DNA of 64,000 nt from Ciona intestinalis (taxonomy: Eukaryota > Chordata > Ascidiacea > Phlebobranchia > Cionidae), in NCBI RefSeq assembly GCF_000224145.3, contig NC_020173.2, forward strand, positions 3,140,499 through 3,204,498, given 5' to 3'. This document shows positions 45,605 to 64,000 of the stretch, piece by piece. Each line of letters opens with the position of its first letter. Position 1 is the stretch's first letter. The notes beneath the pieces are model-generated. The model made no database searches. It had not been told where the DNA came from and saw only the letters and a list, made by a program, of their open reading frames with translations. The position numbers and the translations under genes were made by a program.

Positions 45605-48600
45605 TTATAATCCCTTGTTATAAAACAGGACTTTGTCCGAAGTTTTATCCCTAATATCTTGCTCCAATTTATCCACAGAAATCTGCAATTTGAAGTAACA
45701 ATAGATAAGTATATCTGAATACATCTATAGTTGTCAAACATAGGGCAAATCTCTTTAGATAATGTTGTCAATGCAATATATTTTTGCACTGTTTGTTTGT
45801 ATAGCACCTAACAGTAGGGGCAGGGAAAAATTCTAGGCTTAAATGTGATTCTAAAACATACGATGTCACCCCTGTTTAAAACTGCTACAATCGAAAAAGA
45901 AACAAAAATCAGGTCTATGTGTGTGCCAGCAAAGTGTTTGTCTGCTTCTGGTGTATAGAATGTGCTAGACAGTAGACACCTTACACTANAGTCATTACTA
46001 CAATCAATATTTACTGCATAAAATANNNNNNNNNNNNNNNNNNNNNNNNNNNNNNNNNNNNNNNNNNNNNNNNNNNAAATTACTTTGGTTAACTTCATAA
46101 TTTAGGTAATTATGGAAATAGAATGGGGTAATATGAGACATTGTATGAGTATGTTTTGTAACCATGGAGGATTCCATAAATGGCAGATACTTGGAAATAA
46201 TCCTTTGTTAATATAACAATGATTGTCATTGCTGTTGCAAAAATCAAATTGATTAAAAAGAAGGGAATTAGCGTCAAAATTAGTCACTAAAAACATGCTA
46301 CAGGTAAATCTACTTGAATTAAAAATAATAGTACTTGTAAAAACTAGTTGTAAAATATGGGTTGGTCTATTGGAACCTATTTTACCTTTGATTTCTGTGG
46401 GAAAAGAGCAATAGCAAGTGGGAGAGCCAATCCAAATGAAGCAGTGACTAGAAAGGCTTGCATGGGAAGATTAAATCGTGGATACCTTGGAAACCACTTG
46501 GTTCTGTGTGAATTAAATACGTTAAGGATATTTTGTATATGAATTTATATTTAAACTGTTCAGCATAAAATTGTCATTAGAAATACTAATATTTAGAGAT
46601 GTAAAACGTTCTGTAAATAAGTTACATTTATTCTACTTTTATTATCTCTAACCTTTCCAGCATAGTCATTACCACAGGTGGTATAAGAAGTATAGGAGCT
46701 GGTAAGAATGCTCGCGTCATTGCTGTTTCAACCAAAGCTTTCTTAGCAGCGAGTTTTGATACACCAACCACTTGATTATTTGAATCTGTCACTTCAATCC
46801 CAGTATTGAGCTCACTGTGTCTCATCAGTACAACATTGCATACACTGGCAGTGGCTGGGGAGTTTTGATGGATTGTAATTATTGACACTAAGGTCGTTAT
46901 TGGCAGCTCAAGATCATTAAATCAATGTAAAAATCAATACACATGGACTGTGTTTACTTTGTGAGTTTTTATATGATAACTTCACACTTCTGTGGGCGTA
47001 TTTGTCACATAAGATTCAATATCATTGGTGTATGGTGTTATGAAAGTTGAAACAGTTGGGGAATCATATATATATATATTAATTGTTTTGTAAATCGTGT
47101 AAAAAAATGTTTACCTTCAAAAAAATGTATATATATATAAATATCCTATCTAACATTTTTATAAAACAAATGTTCGGATTTATATTATGATTTCTAGAAA
47201 AAATTTATATATTTTTTATCTAGAAGCACAGTAGCTTACAAGTAACCAAATACCAATCAGGGCAGAGATAGCCCAACTAACTACACTATCAGTATGTGAA
47301 TATGTATATTCAGTTTTCTTAAAAGCATACCTGCATTGAATATAAATATACGAATTACAGAAATGAATCTATTCTGGTAATTTAATAATAATTAAACCAA
47401 TATTTACCAACGGCAGGAAAAGGTACAAATCTTTGAATAAGTGATCTTGTAATTGGACTTAATTTGGTTGATCTTTTGATCAGAGCATTTAAACCAAGGG
47501 CTATTCCTACAGCGCTTGTGACTGCTCCAGTGTAGCCAGATATAAAATCTGTCATAGATGTGTTCTGAGAAATCAATGTATGGTAGGGTTATTGTTCATA
47601 TGGGTAGGAAAGGAATGGTTAAACACCTTATGTTCACTGTCAAGTTATAGCATGGGTGTTTTTTCATACACCAGATAGGGCAGATATATATTGTGTATCC
47701 ATACACCTTATGCTCACTGTTGAGTTATAACATGAATGGCGTCTTATACACCAGACAGATATGGCTTACTGTCAAGTTATAACCTGGGTGTTTTTATATA
47801 CACATAATGTAATCATACACCATGATCAACAGAAGTAACTATTATTAACCTGTGTTGCGTTTCTATTGCTATAATTAACACAAGCATTATGGCTTTGATT
47901 CAACCACTGCCAGAACACTGTTGAAACAAGAGTTTGGTTTGGAAGCAGAAGGCCAACAACTATGGGGGTTCCAAATGGAACAAAACCAGACATTCTGAAC
48001 GGCATCATTATCTTTTCATCAGTGTCTGGATGAATGATTGCCTGTGTGGAAGTGTAAGGAGTGTAAAATGCAATTTTATATATATGAGAAAAGTTCTGTA
48101 TAGCAAAGGCAAGCAATGGGATCTGGGATTTAGAATAGAGTTGGTCCATTAACCCGACACTGCCTATTCTGTTTTATAAAGGTAAGATCCTACGTAAAGG
48201 GGTGACCATCAAAGAATTGTTAAAATTTATCTCCACTGTTAATTGTCAAAGCATTTATTGAAGAGTAACTTTCTTTTTCAAAATTATCTCTATGGTGTCC
48301 TGAAAAGTTTGTAAAAAAATATATATATAAAAAAAGTACTTGTTTAATCTTCTGTGCTTTCCACAACTCAGAATTGGTAACAGTTGGAGAAATTGTTCCA
48401 TCTTGGTAACTTTTTAGCAATTTTATTGAATCTTGAAGTTGTTGGTCACTTGTGAGTAGTGTCCTTGGGTCAATTACATCAAGAAAGTGTTGAAAACGTC
48501 CAGTAAATGTGTCCTGAAATATTTATAACTTGTAAAAAAAATTATCACATATATAAATATGTAATTAATAAATGTAATTGAATTTTTGAGTAATAAAGTT

Positions 48601-48683
48601 AGAGTAAATTTGATAGTTTTTATATTTAACCCCACCTGGTTATATTTTGATGATCCTAATGTAAATGGTTTGTCTGCCGACAT
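45605..48683 (-). CDS. SFXN5: Sideroflexin-5 (mitochondrial inner-membrane transporter)
   Basis: Sideroflexins are multi-span mitochondrial carriers (SFXN1 transports serine; SFXN5 has been linked to citrate). Seven exons in phase: 48636-48683, 48340-48513, 47850-48041, 47408-47564, 46653-46854, 46386-46503, 45605-45682. They give 322 residues (human SFXN5 340). Landmarks near-identical to SFXN5: [122 protein letters not shown], and the conserved C-terminus VLFYNKGL. The start is the ATG at 48683. On the sense strand TTTTAG ends only 3 nt before it, so an untranslated upstream exon or spliced-leader addition is likely. The last intron contains a 51-N gap and single N at 45989. Confidence 0.97.
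46026..46076. other. Short assembly gap, about 51 N
   Basis: Run of N in the last SFXN5 intron. No coding exon is missing, since the flanking exons join in phase. Confidence 0.98.
47618..47825 (+). repeat. Tandem repeat, 'gctcactgtcgagttataac' family, SFXN5 intron
   Basis: Three imperfect units of about 60-80 bp, each with (tt/gc)actgtcaagttata and a 'tacaccaga' block (47623, 47702, 47766 approximate unit starts). Confidence 0.7.
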
Positions 48684-49311
48684 AGTCTAAAATACACCTT
48701 TAGGAAACAGTAAAAACGAATTGCTAAAGTGTCTGTTAATACAAATATATAGTGGGGTGGGGGAAGATGGGACAACTTTTGCACATAATAACCAAATATC
48801 CTGATGTGTTTTAAATAATTAACAACGATCTATGGGAGCCGTGAGAATAAAGTTTTATAAAAAATCGTTGAATGTTTGTTTACTAACAAAGTGGAGAAGA
48901 AAATAGATTGAGAAGGTGTCCCATCTTCCCCCACCCTACTATATAACATTTTTTGTGTAAACGTTAAAAAGTTAGCGCAGATTCGAACATACAAAAGAAA
49001 AACCTGTACAATCGCAATCGTCAATTAGTATGTTCTATTACAAACTCGAAGAAATCGTAACAATGTTTTTTATCATATATTAACTATAACCATAACAAAA
49101 TAATACAACCTCACCCACAAAACCCAAACAGCAACTGAGCACGTTCCCTGCTGCGTTTGTTTACCTGCAACGCTTGACTGCAGAACTTTTTTCTCAACTT
49201 CTCTCGTATCTATTTCAAGAGAAAAAGAAAAAAGAATTTCCTGTTTATTGTGCACTTTGTACAAAGTTATGAAATACATCGTATCAAACATGAATAGGTT
49301 GTAACATACAA
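48684..49311. other. SFXN5-MCOLN shared upstream region
   Basis: 628 bp between divergent start codons, so it must hold both promoters. About one third of it is a MITE (48748-48944). Polypyrimidine and GC-poor; no TATA box stands out. Confidence 0.6.
48748..48944 (-). mobile_element. MITE copy (type 1, reverse) in a bidirectional promoter
   Basis: Starts atagtggggtgggggaagat and ends aaggtgtcccatcttccccc accctactata. It has well-preserved termini, 65 bp upstream of the SFXN5 start codon. Confidence 0.92.
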
Positions 49312-49964
49312 ATGACATCTAGGCGTACAGTACGTTTAAATTCACCAGCAAGATTTGAACACAGGTAAAATATGTTTGTGTGTTAAAAATATAAGCTTAC
49401 ACGTTTTATTTATACTTACAATCTTTTTTAAATGTTTTCATATTTAAGGGTTAATATATGCTATATGAATATGGGTAGTAGCCTCAATGTTTACCTTTAA
49501 AACGTTTTAAATTCATATTTCACATGTGTTTGAATTTTTTTTTAAGTATTGTAATATTTGAAATGATTGGAACATATTTAAATTAACTCTTTTTCATTCA
49601 GTTACATTCCCCTTTAAAAATTAATTATTGAAATGTTTAAATACGATAAATAGTTTGACTAACTATGGTTGTTATTGCAGGGTGAGTATGGCTAGTACGA
49701 GTGGCTCTCGAACTCACGAACGATTAAGAAAGGAATTAAAATACTTTTTCATGAATCCGTGTCAGAAGTACAAATATAGAAAAAGAAAGCCATTCAAATT
49801 GACGATACAAATATTTAAGATAACTTTTGTCACAATACAGGTTAATTTTACATTATATTTGTTATCTTGTTGTTATTTTCTTAGTCACCAGACTTTTAAA
49901 ATGCAAACTTGTCACAATATATGTTGCAATCATTTCAATGGTGCATGGTACCAGTTCCATTCCC

Positions 49965-49997
<33 letters not shown>

Positions 49998-52900
49998 AAA
50001 CTATCGTAAACTAAAGTACCTAGTCATAAATTTTTCATGCTGTGTATAAACCAGAAATACTGATGCTTTTGAAAACCTCAAAATAAAAATCTTTTTTTTA
50101 TATAATTATCTGTTCAAAATGTGCCTACAGTAATGTACTACCCTAATTAAAATGTATAATATTGCCTAGCAACAGGAAAATTAATTATACATTCATTCAA
50201 TCAACATGTCATTCCTTATTTTTCAGTTAATAATATTTGGCCAACATAACCAAGACAGAGTTGCTTTCATGGACGATAATCTTGAAGTGTTTCGACATAA
50301 TCTGATGAACAATGTGAGTCGACTTTATGAGAAGAATGAAGTTTATTCAAAAGTCAACTATCTCAGACAACAGGTAATTGTTTAACCAATTGGTGGGGTC
50401 TTATAGTGCAGTGGGCTTACCTTTGATTACAGTGGCCACTTAACCGATTTTAGGTATATGCACCAAACCTGGTGCGGTAAGGTGGGCAGGTTTATATTTT
50501 GGGTAGGGTGGGCAGGCTGGTATTTTGGTGTTAATTAGTGTACATTACAACAATACAGTTAGATTTGCTTCATAGGAATCCGTCTAACTATTCCTGTCTA
50601 CCCTTCTTTTTAAAAAGTTGGCTGCTAGGGTAAATTTAAGCCATTTCTTAGTTTTGAATTGTAATGCTAAGTGCAAATATATAGATAAGCAATACATTTT
50701 ATTTTGTTTTTCAGCAGTTTCTGGCTGATGCATTTATGAACATTTTATTACGTCTTTAAATATTAAATTTTGTTTCAGTATGTCAAGTTAAAGAATTCTT
50801 CTGTTGGAATTTATGGATATTTACAAATGGGACCCACTATTAATTGTCCGATGGCCAAACCAACTTCCAATAGAAGTAACAACCCCCACAAAGTTTCATC
50901 TAAACACGACACTTCACCCCCACCAGTCTATATGTGTGTGGATCAATACACAGACTACCAAATAGAAAATGAAACTTTTCAGTTTAATCCAAAATCAAGA
51001 AATAAGTAAGTTTTTATAAATTTTAATCTTCATATATTGGCATAGCGTTAATATTTGTATAAGTTGTAATACAAACACACTGATGTAGCTATATATAGCT
51101 TTCTGTTGGTTTTTAAGCTACTTAATCTAAATGTGTTATGACTAGACTTAATCAATGTCCTCAAATGACATATCCAATCAATTAAACAATAACAGCTACA
51201 GATAATTGTATATAGTCAGCATACACAGTTACATAACCATCACTTATTTTGTGTATATCAGTATATATCACATTATCATTTCTTCCTCATACAGAACATG
51301 TATGTTTCTTCGTAAATGGAACAAGAATGAACTAACAGTGGATTTTAACCAATCTGTCCCATTATGCAATGGTTCATCGTATAGTATTGATTTCCACGGG
51401 TAAGTTACATTCATTGCATAGCTAAAACTTTGCTTTAATATAAATGTTTCTTCTAGGCTGATCAATCTGGATTTAAAATTTGGTGTTCGAACAATTTGGT
51501 TGAAGAATCCGGCGAGTTATTATCAAGCTGATTGTTATAATGTGTCAATATCGGTAAGCTCTCTTGACTTTTATGCAGTTTTAATATATAGATAGTGAAA
51601 GTGATTTAAAGCTGTGGTACTGTTATAATATTTGCCCAGAAATGGGAAGGCAGGTTGACATATCATAGATTGTAACATTTCATCGAAAATTCATGGCATT
51701 TGCTAAATTGCCGTTTAATTTCCAGGTATGATAACATCTCCCTTTATTCTACGCAGGTTAATTTCAACAACCAGCGTCACAATGGGATAATAATTGAAGC
51801 TATTTCCTCGCAATTCGGTCTCACCCCATGTCACAGTGCTACACCTGCTAAAATATTTGATAGTTTTTTATTGTTTCTTGATTGTTTCATCATAGTAACG
51901 TGTTGTGCTTCTATGATCTTATGCACAAGGTCCGTTTGGAGAGCTCAGCGACTTAGAAAGGTAAATCTGATGAGGTTATAAACAGAGTATGGTATACTTA
52001 CTTAAGTCCATGTAGGGATGCAACGGGTTCAATTTCCTGGTCGAGTATTGACGTTTTAGTGGTGTTTGGACTCGGCCAGGTATCGCAATTAGTTTGTCTA
52101 AGTAGTTTACCTACTGTTTTGGATGTCTCGCTGAGGGACTTCACTCATATAAAATACAATATTTTCACTTTTATACAATAAAATATTCCCCTGTAGCGAG
52201 GCATTCATGCTATGCTGAAAAATTCTGTTTTGTTTGCATTATGTTTCTAAACTACATTACTAGAAAAACTGTATTTAGTGTTGATACCTTGGTATTTTTA
52301 TAATGTTCTAATCATAACCGATAAACATAATTGATACATGGTCCAGAAAAGCTTCATTAAATTACAATATGGCAGCAATAGTTTAAAATTATTATTCAAC
52401 ATATTGTTTATTCAGCAACAGTGTATATATTCAACATATTTTTAGTCATTCGAGCGATATTACAAAAAGCATCACGAAAAAAGATTGAGCTGGTGGACTA
52501 AACTAGAGTTTGTTAACGGGTGGTACCTCCTAATTATAATCAGTGATATATTAACCATAACTGGTTCAATTATAAAGATGGCACTACAAATGCAGGTAAC
52601 TTTTTTTTTTATTATTAGGTGATTTTGTTCTCATATTATTTACTGGGTAATTTGGTGGTTAAGAATTTAATTTGGTGCTAGTGAAGAATCCTAACCCACT
52701 AACCTAAAGTACACTTTTAGCATACATATCGCTATAACTTTAAATGTAACAGATTGTTTACTAGTGTCAGTCATTTATGTTGGTATGATCAAAAAGGTAA
52801 CTGTAAAAAGTCATAGTGGTAAAAATGACCCTCCTATGCACAGTTTATGTTACAAATACCGCCCACAACTATATAACATAAAACCGAACCAATTTTCCAA

Positions 52901-55389
52901 TGTCTGTTCCCATATATAGTTAGTAAACCAAATTTCACAGTATGTTCAAACCAAATTTCACAGTATGTTCATTCCACAGTGGTATGGGACCGTAAACTAC
53001 GATTCATGCAGTTTGTTTCTTGGTGTTGGATGTTTATGTGTTTGGGTGGGTGTGTTACGTTACGTGGGATATTTCCATCAATATAATGTGAGTATAACGT
53101 TATACAAGCATGCATAACTCCATACAAAGCCATTGTTTTTATAAGATGGTCATACATTGCATGCAACTGTTTAAAAGCTTGCATACAATGCTGTTGTAAC
53201 TTTGTTTAAATAAAATGTATTAAATACAAGCAGCAGACTTTAGTTATTACTAATTTTTCATTTTATGTTGCGAAATAAGCATGTTATTATACACAGTGCC
53301 TCAGTAATTGGGCACTTGCATTGCATTGTGTTACTGAGCAAAATTCTTTTAACAGATATTACTCTAACCCAGTGGTCACTTTAATCTAACCCAGTGGTCA
53401 CTTTATTGTGTTGTTGGACAGTTTGACTTGTAGCACCATGGGTGGCGGGTTAATGGGCCAGCTCCGGCCTAAATCCCATGGTGTGCCATGCCTGAAAACC
53501 TCACTTGCAGAGAATATAATCTTATAATCTCACAATTATCACAAAGCAGTCTGAAATATTCCACATATAACCAATAAAGCAATTCTTTATAAATTTCAGA
53601 TTCTAGTGTTGACACTAAAGAATGCAATGCCACATGTGTTGCGGTTTATGGTTTGTGCATCACTGTTATACCTTGGGTACATGTTCTGTGGGTGGGTTGT
53701 ATTGGGACCCTACCATCATAAGTTTCGCAAGTAAGTCAGTTTCAGTCATGCTAACATCATCATTGTGGTGGTTGTCTAAATTGTCAGCCATAAATATACA
53801 AAAAGTATTTTTAATTTAAAAAAATATCCGATTTTCCTATTTTAAGATCATAGGCATAATGTTAGAGTGCCTGGAATGACATGCACTTCAATTTTCAGAA
53901 CGGGAGTGACATCATATGTTGTAGCACCCACTTTTACACCTAAAAATAGGCTTTACCCTGTTGTTAGGTGTCTATAAAATCAGATAGAGCTAAAGTCTAC
54001 AGTATTTTCCACATTTAATAATTGAGTTTTGCTGTAGTACTATTATGCTGTATTTGTAAAAACACCTATTATTACAGCCCTGTTGTGACGTCAGAAGCTT
54101 TATTCTCGCTAATAAATGGTGATGACATGTATATGACGTTTGAAGAGATGGCTAAGACAAGTAACTTGGCATGGGTGTTCTCACAGGTGATTTTTCTTCA
54201 TGTGATGTGATTAATATATGACTGTAACAACATGGGTCTCTTCTTGTACACCAGACACATGTGGTGTGTTTGTTCGCCTTATGCTCACCGTCAAGTTATG
54301 ACATAAGTGTCTTATAATGCACCAGACACACATAGTGACGTATTCGTACATCTCATGCACACTGTTAAGTTATACCACAGGTCTGTGCTTACACACCATA
54401 CACACACGGTGAATAATGTGTATCTTTATATATCAAGTACATATACATGTTGCATAACTTTAACTGTAAACCCTCCCCTTCACAGGTCTACCTTTACACT
54501 TTCATCGCTTTGTTCATTTACGTGGTGCTTAGTTTATTTATTGCTGTGATTATGGAGACTTATGAAACTATTCAGGTAATACCATATGTATGTATAACAG
54601 TAACCCAATGTGTTTAGTGGTAATCTATTTTATCACTGTTGCGTATGTTGGTATAACTATAAGTGTCCTCGTGAAAGACATGTAAATGCTAACACATTGG
54701 TCTCATATGGGTTGTCCAATACAAAAAAAATTACTCATAAAGTTACATATGCAGTAACTCATATGTGGTTATAATGTGTATGGAACAGAACAACCGTAAT
54801 AAAACAACTGTGGTTTCCTGCTATAGGAGGATAAATAAATTACATTCATTTACTTACAGGAATGGCAGAAAGAAGGGTTTCCACCACAATCTGAAATCCA
54901 GAAGTTTATATCTGAAGGTTTGGAGGAAGATATTGAGTTTAATTATAATTCCGATACTTACTGTTGTTGCTGCTTGTATAGGAATAATGACCCTGAGTAA
55001 GTACTTGGTTATAATGTAGTAATAATGTACTTAAATATAGTAATTATAACATAGGTATCCTTGTTAGGTACTTGATTTATGCACTTTGTAGATAAATTCT
55101 AATTCCTTAGTTAACTTTTTCCTTGTGCATTTATATCCTCATGTATGGGAACTTGATTGACTTATCTATGGTTGCCACTCCTATGCCCACAGTCAATTTG
55201 TTAAACCTAAGGCTGCATACACAATTTACTTATAATCTCCTGGTTGAATTATTAGAATTTAACATACCTTAACTACTCAAAAATTATACTCTTAAATATA
55301 TAATTACTATTTAATATTTCAGCATTAGCACTGATGACGAGCAGAGTGAATGTGAAAACACAGATGATGACATCTTGATTATTACGTAA
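49312..55389 (+). CDS. MCOLN: Mucolipin (TRPML) lysosomal cation channel
   Basis: Six-span endolysosomal Ca/Fe/Na channel gated by PI(3,5)P2. Fourteen exons in phase: 49312-49364, 49681-49840, 50227-50373, 50779-51005, 51295-51399, 51457-51553, 51757-51960, 52446-52595, 52980-53087, 53600-53730, 54078-54186, 54486-54575, 54860-54996, 55323-55389. They give 594 residues (human MCOLN1 580). Signatures: RLRKELKYFFMNPCQKYKYR leading into TM1 (PIP2-binding basic patch), the luminal domain with paired cysteines, LEFVNGWYLLIIISDILTIT, WVGVLRYVGYFHQYN, LGYMFCGWVVLGPYHHKFR, the pore filter in LFSLINGDDMYMTF, and SLFIAVIMETYETI. The tail has CCCC in DTYCCCCLYRNND, equal to the palmitoylated cysteines of MCOLN1, and an acidic DDDILI lysosome-sorting-like end. 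It is a single ancestral-type gene; I cannot equate it to MCOLN1, 2 or 3. Confidence 0.97.
49967..49990 (+). repeat. (CT)n microsatellite, MCOLN intron 2
   Basis: About 24 bp of uninterrupted CT dinucleotides followed by tttctcttg, in the intron after the TM1 exon. Confidence 0.85.
54235..54430 (+). repeat. Tandem repeat, 'gctcactgtcgagttataac' family, MCOLN intron
   Basis: Two and a half units of about 78 bp, with gctcaccgtcaagttatgac, cacactgttaagttatacca and 'cacacaccatacacac' blocks. It takes up most of the intron between the pore exon and the TM6 exon. Confidence 0.7.
55135..55225 (+). repeat. Interspersed repeat, 'ggttgccactcccatgc' family, MCOLN last intron
   Basis: A single unit with cttatctatggttgccactc followed by ctatgcccacagtcaatttg. 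Confidence 0.55.
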
Positions 55390-55575
55390 CAATACTCTAT
55401 AAATTGTCATAACCGTACTTCTCTTCATTCTTATATATAACTATGCTTGAATTCTAAACACCAAATTTCTTGCAGTTCAGCACTTTGTGCAATAGTATAT
55501 GTTGCTTCTGTTTTAATTTAATTCACGCCACTTGCCTTTTATTGTTCATTACTTCTGTAAGCCTTTTAATCGCTC

Positions 55576-55581
55576 AATAAA
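55576..55581 (+). terminator. Likely MCOLN polyadenylation signal
   Basis: AATAAA in cgctcaataaaattcat, 187 bp after the MCOLN stop codon, the first canonical hexamer downstream. Confidence 0.6.
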
Positions 55582-55799
55582 ATTCATTTTACTGTATGAA
55601 CAGTAATTTTACTGAAGGTATGAGCTTGCATATATAGATGATTAGTTGGTGAAATGCATAGCTTAGTTGATGGCAAAGGCATTGGCTTTAAAGTGGAAAG
55701 AAACCACAGATATTTGAATCTATACAGGTGAACAGTTTGTTATTTATGTATATACAATGTCATAAGAACCTTAGAGAAGAAGTTGTGCCTTACAGCTGC

Positions 55800-55960
55800 T
55801 TAGCTCGCCAGCATAGCTTGGTAGTTAAGCGCTTGCATTATGACCGAAGGATGTTTAATGCTTCAAACAGATAAAGACATGTCCTCGGGAACGACACTTT
55901 AGTAGTAACCAATGTGCTTTGGAGCTTTAGTCTCAGGGTCGTGTCATCCCGTGTGTAAAC
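55800..55960 (+). mobile_element. tRNA-derived SINE fragment
   Basis: A-box-like gcatagcttggtagttaagc gc, then a degenerate B-box region, then the body cgggaacgacactttagtag, taaccaatgtgctttggagc. Related to the SINE at 7420-7605 but more diverged. Confidence 0.55.
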
Positions 55961-56888
55961 TTAGCTTTAAATTTCCTGGTCTATGGGGTGGCACGCTGCA
56001 TGCCCATTGTACCACTACATTATCGGCTATTAGGTGTCTAAAATACGATATTGATGTGCAAGTTTAATATTCAAAACAATAGTGAAAAACTCTCACAATC
56101 TCAAGCAGAGAATTTGACTGAATTTACAATTTCATTCAGTTTTATTTAAAGCTTATCCAGCAAAAGCTTGTAACGTATTCAGTTTTTGCAAAGTTTGAAT
56201 ACTGAGAACGTATTGTCTTGCGTCCATAATCAGAAGCTAAAATAATAAATAAAAATATCTCAAACAATTGCATGAAATGAATTTGTTTTTAACTAAATCA
56301 TTTTTTGAAAACAGGGTAATACATCTGGTATGTAAGCAGTTCTTTTGACGTAAAAAAAGAGAAAATAATAATTGCTGCGACAGCGGCATGCCATGCAATT
56401 GCTCACAGTGTGGGGTATGTACATTGAATCGCACCATTACCCATATGTTGAATGCAGTACAGTGGTGCATACAATGCAATAAAGTTTTGCAATACATTCT
56501 GCACAGGATTTCAGCCAACAATTGCTGCACATAAAGAAAGCAAGACAGTCTTCTGATTTTAACCTTTATAAGGGGAGAGAACTTAAAAAAAAATATTTCA
56601 ATCTGTTAGCAATTGTATCTATCGAAATGTACCTGTGACTAGGGAAGTATCCAGGAATTTGAAAAAAGGAGGTCAAAGTGTTTTTTGAAACATTAGTTCA
56701 TGTGACGCTTAGAAACCAGTATGCGGCAATTAAAGCATTTTTTATTTTTTTTTTTAAAAGAGTGGTCCAGACCCCTTCACCAACCTGGATACACCCCTGC
56801 CTGTGACCCGCTTTATTGCGCCTTACCATGGGATCATTGGGATGCAAAAACTCGATTTACGATCAAGAATCCAACTATGCGGGTTTAC

Positions 56889-63643
<6,755 letters not shown>

Positions 63644-64000
63644 CTGTGTACACAACAAACATAGTCAACCTCCCCCGTTATACGACAAGTTACACAACCA
63701 CAATGACCACACCACCCGTGTTAGGAGTTGGTGGGAAAATTGAGAAATTACCACCAACTTGTGCAATGTTGATTGAAATTTACATTAGAAACTAAAGATA
63801 AGTATTATAAAATGTAACTTGACAATCGTAATGTAACAATTTGGTGTGTTTAAATATCGTACACCATGAATAAAGTTAAAATATGAACCCACAAAAAAAT
63901 ACAATACAGATGCTTTGTTGTTTTCAGAGTGTTTTATTAAACCAGTCTTTTACAAAAAAATGATATGACAGCCAAACTTATAAAAAAAACATTTTAAATT
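63644..64000. other. STK11 upstream intron or flank
   Basis: 357 bp with no minus-strand frame that adds an LKB1-like N-terminus. A stop precedes the VDSADII exon in frame and a TGTACACAG acceptor joins it, so this is read as intron sequence. Confidence 0.6.

Larger units (their letters stand above)
55390..56888. other. MCOLN-STK11 tail-to-tail spacer
   Basis: 1.5 kb with the two 3' ends, an AATAAA for MCOLN at 55576-55581 and a SINE piece at 55800-55960. No gene is seen. Confidence 0.6.

Overview
This window is animal nuclear DNA, most probably from the tunicate Ciona (intestinalis/robusta type). It is AT-rich. It holds compact multi-exon genes with short GT-AG introns, and the predicted proteins match chordate families. 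It is littered with a ~195 bp MITE (ends GGGGGAAGATGGGACACC), tRNA-derived SINE pieces and short tandem repeats typical of Ciona. There are no bacterial operons, CRISPR arrays, rRNA genes or convincing true tRNA genes. I rebuilt the genes by matching recognisable protein segments to splice sites and checking codon phase. Ten of the eleven conserved genes are in phase across every visible intron (a P450, HELQ and STK11 are cut by a gap or a window edge). The eleventh, DCAF4, is in phase at its intron but carries an in-frame TGA.

Layout: (1) 1-4823, minus: HELQ helicase, N-terminal half, running off the left edge. (2) 5574-6819, minus: a beta-1,3-glucuronosyltransferase (B3GAT family). (3) 6820-10099: repeat-rich intergenic DNA with a SINE and several MITEs. 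(4) 10100-14369, plus: a claudin. (5) 15039-22501, minus: a four-SRCR lysyl oxidase-like protein (LOXL2/3/4 type), 15 exons. (6) 25339-27203, plus: DCAF4. (7) 27245-30421, minus: HPDL, tail-to-tail with DCAF4 only 41 bp away. (8) 32162-37840, plus: SLC49A3/MFSD7 transporter. (9) 40240-43115, minus: a CYP2U1-like cytochrome P450 with a large histidine-rich insertion; its 5' end lies in a 1000-N gap (43116-44115). (10) 45605-48683, minus: SFXN5. (11) 49312-55389, plus: mucolipin (MCOLN/TRPML), head-to-head with SFXN5. (12) 56889-63643, minus: STK11/LKB1 kinase, running off the right edge, with a minor-spliceosome AT-AC intron.

The genes are unrelated in pathway. They look like an ordinary stretch of chordate housekeeping and tissue genes: DNA repair, proteoglycan synthesis, tight junction, collagen/elastin cross-linking, CUL4 ubiquitin ligase adaptor, 4-HPP-type dioxygenase, haem or solute transport, P450 oxidation, mitochondrial carrier, lysosomal channel and energy-sensing kinase. 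The points most worth a second look are the AT-AC U12 intron of STK11 with a MITE inserted in it, the poly-Asn/His-rich/basic insertion in the P450, the in-frame TGA in DCAF4, a perfect 44 bp palindrome, an unannotated 48-codon ORF between HPDL and SLC49A3, and the placement of MITEs close to gene starts.
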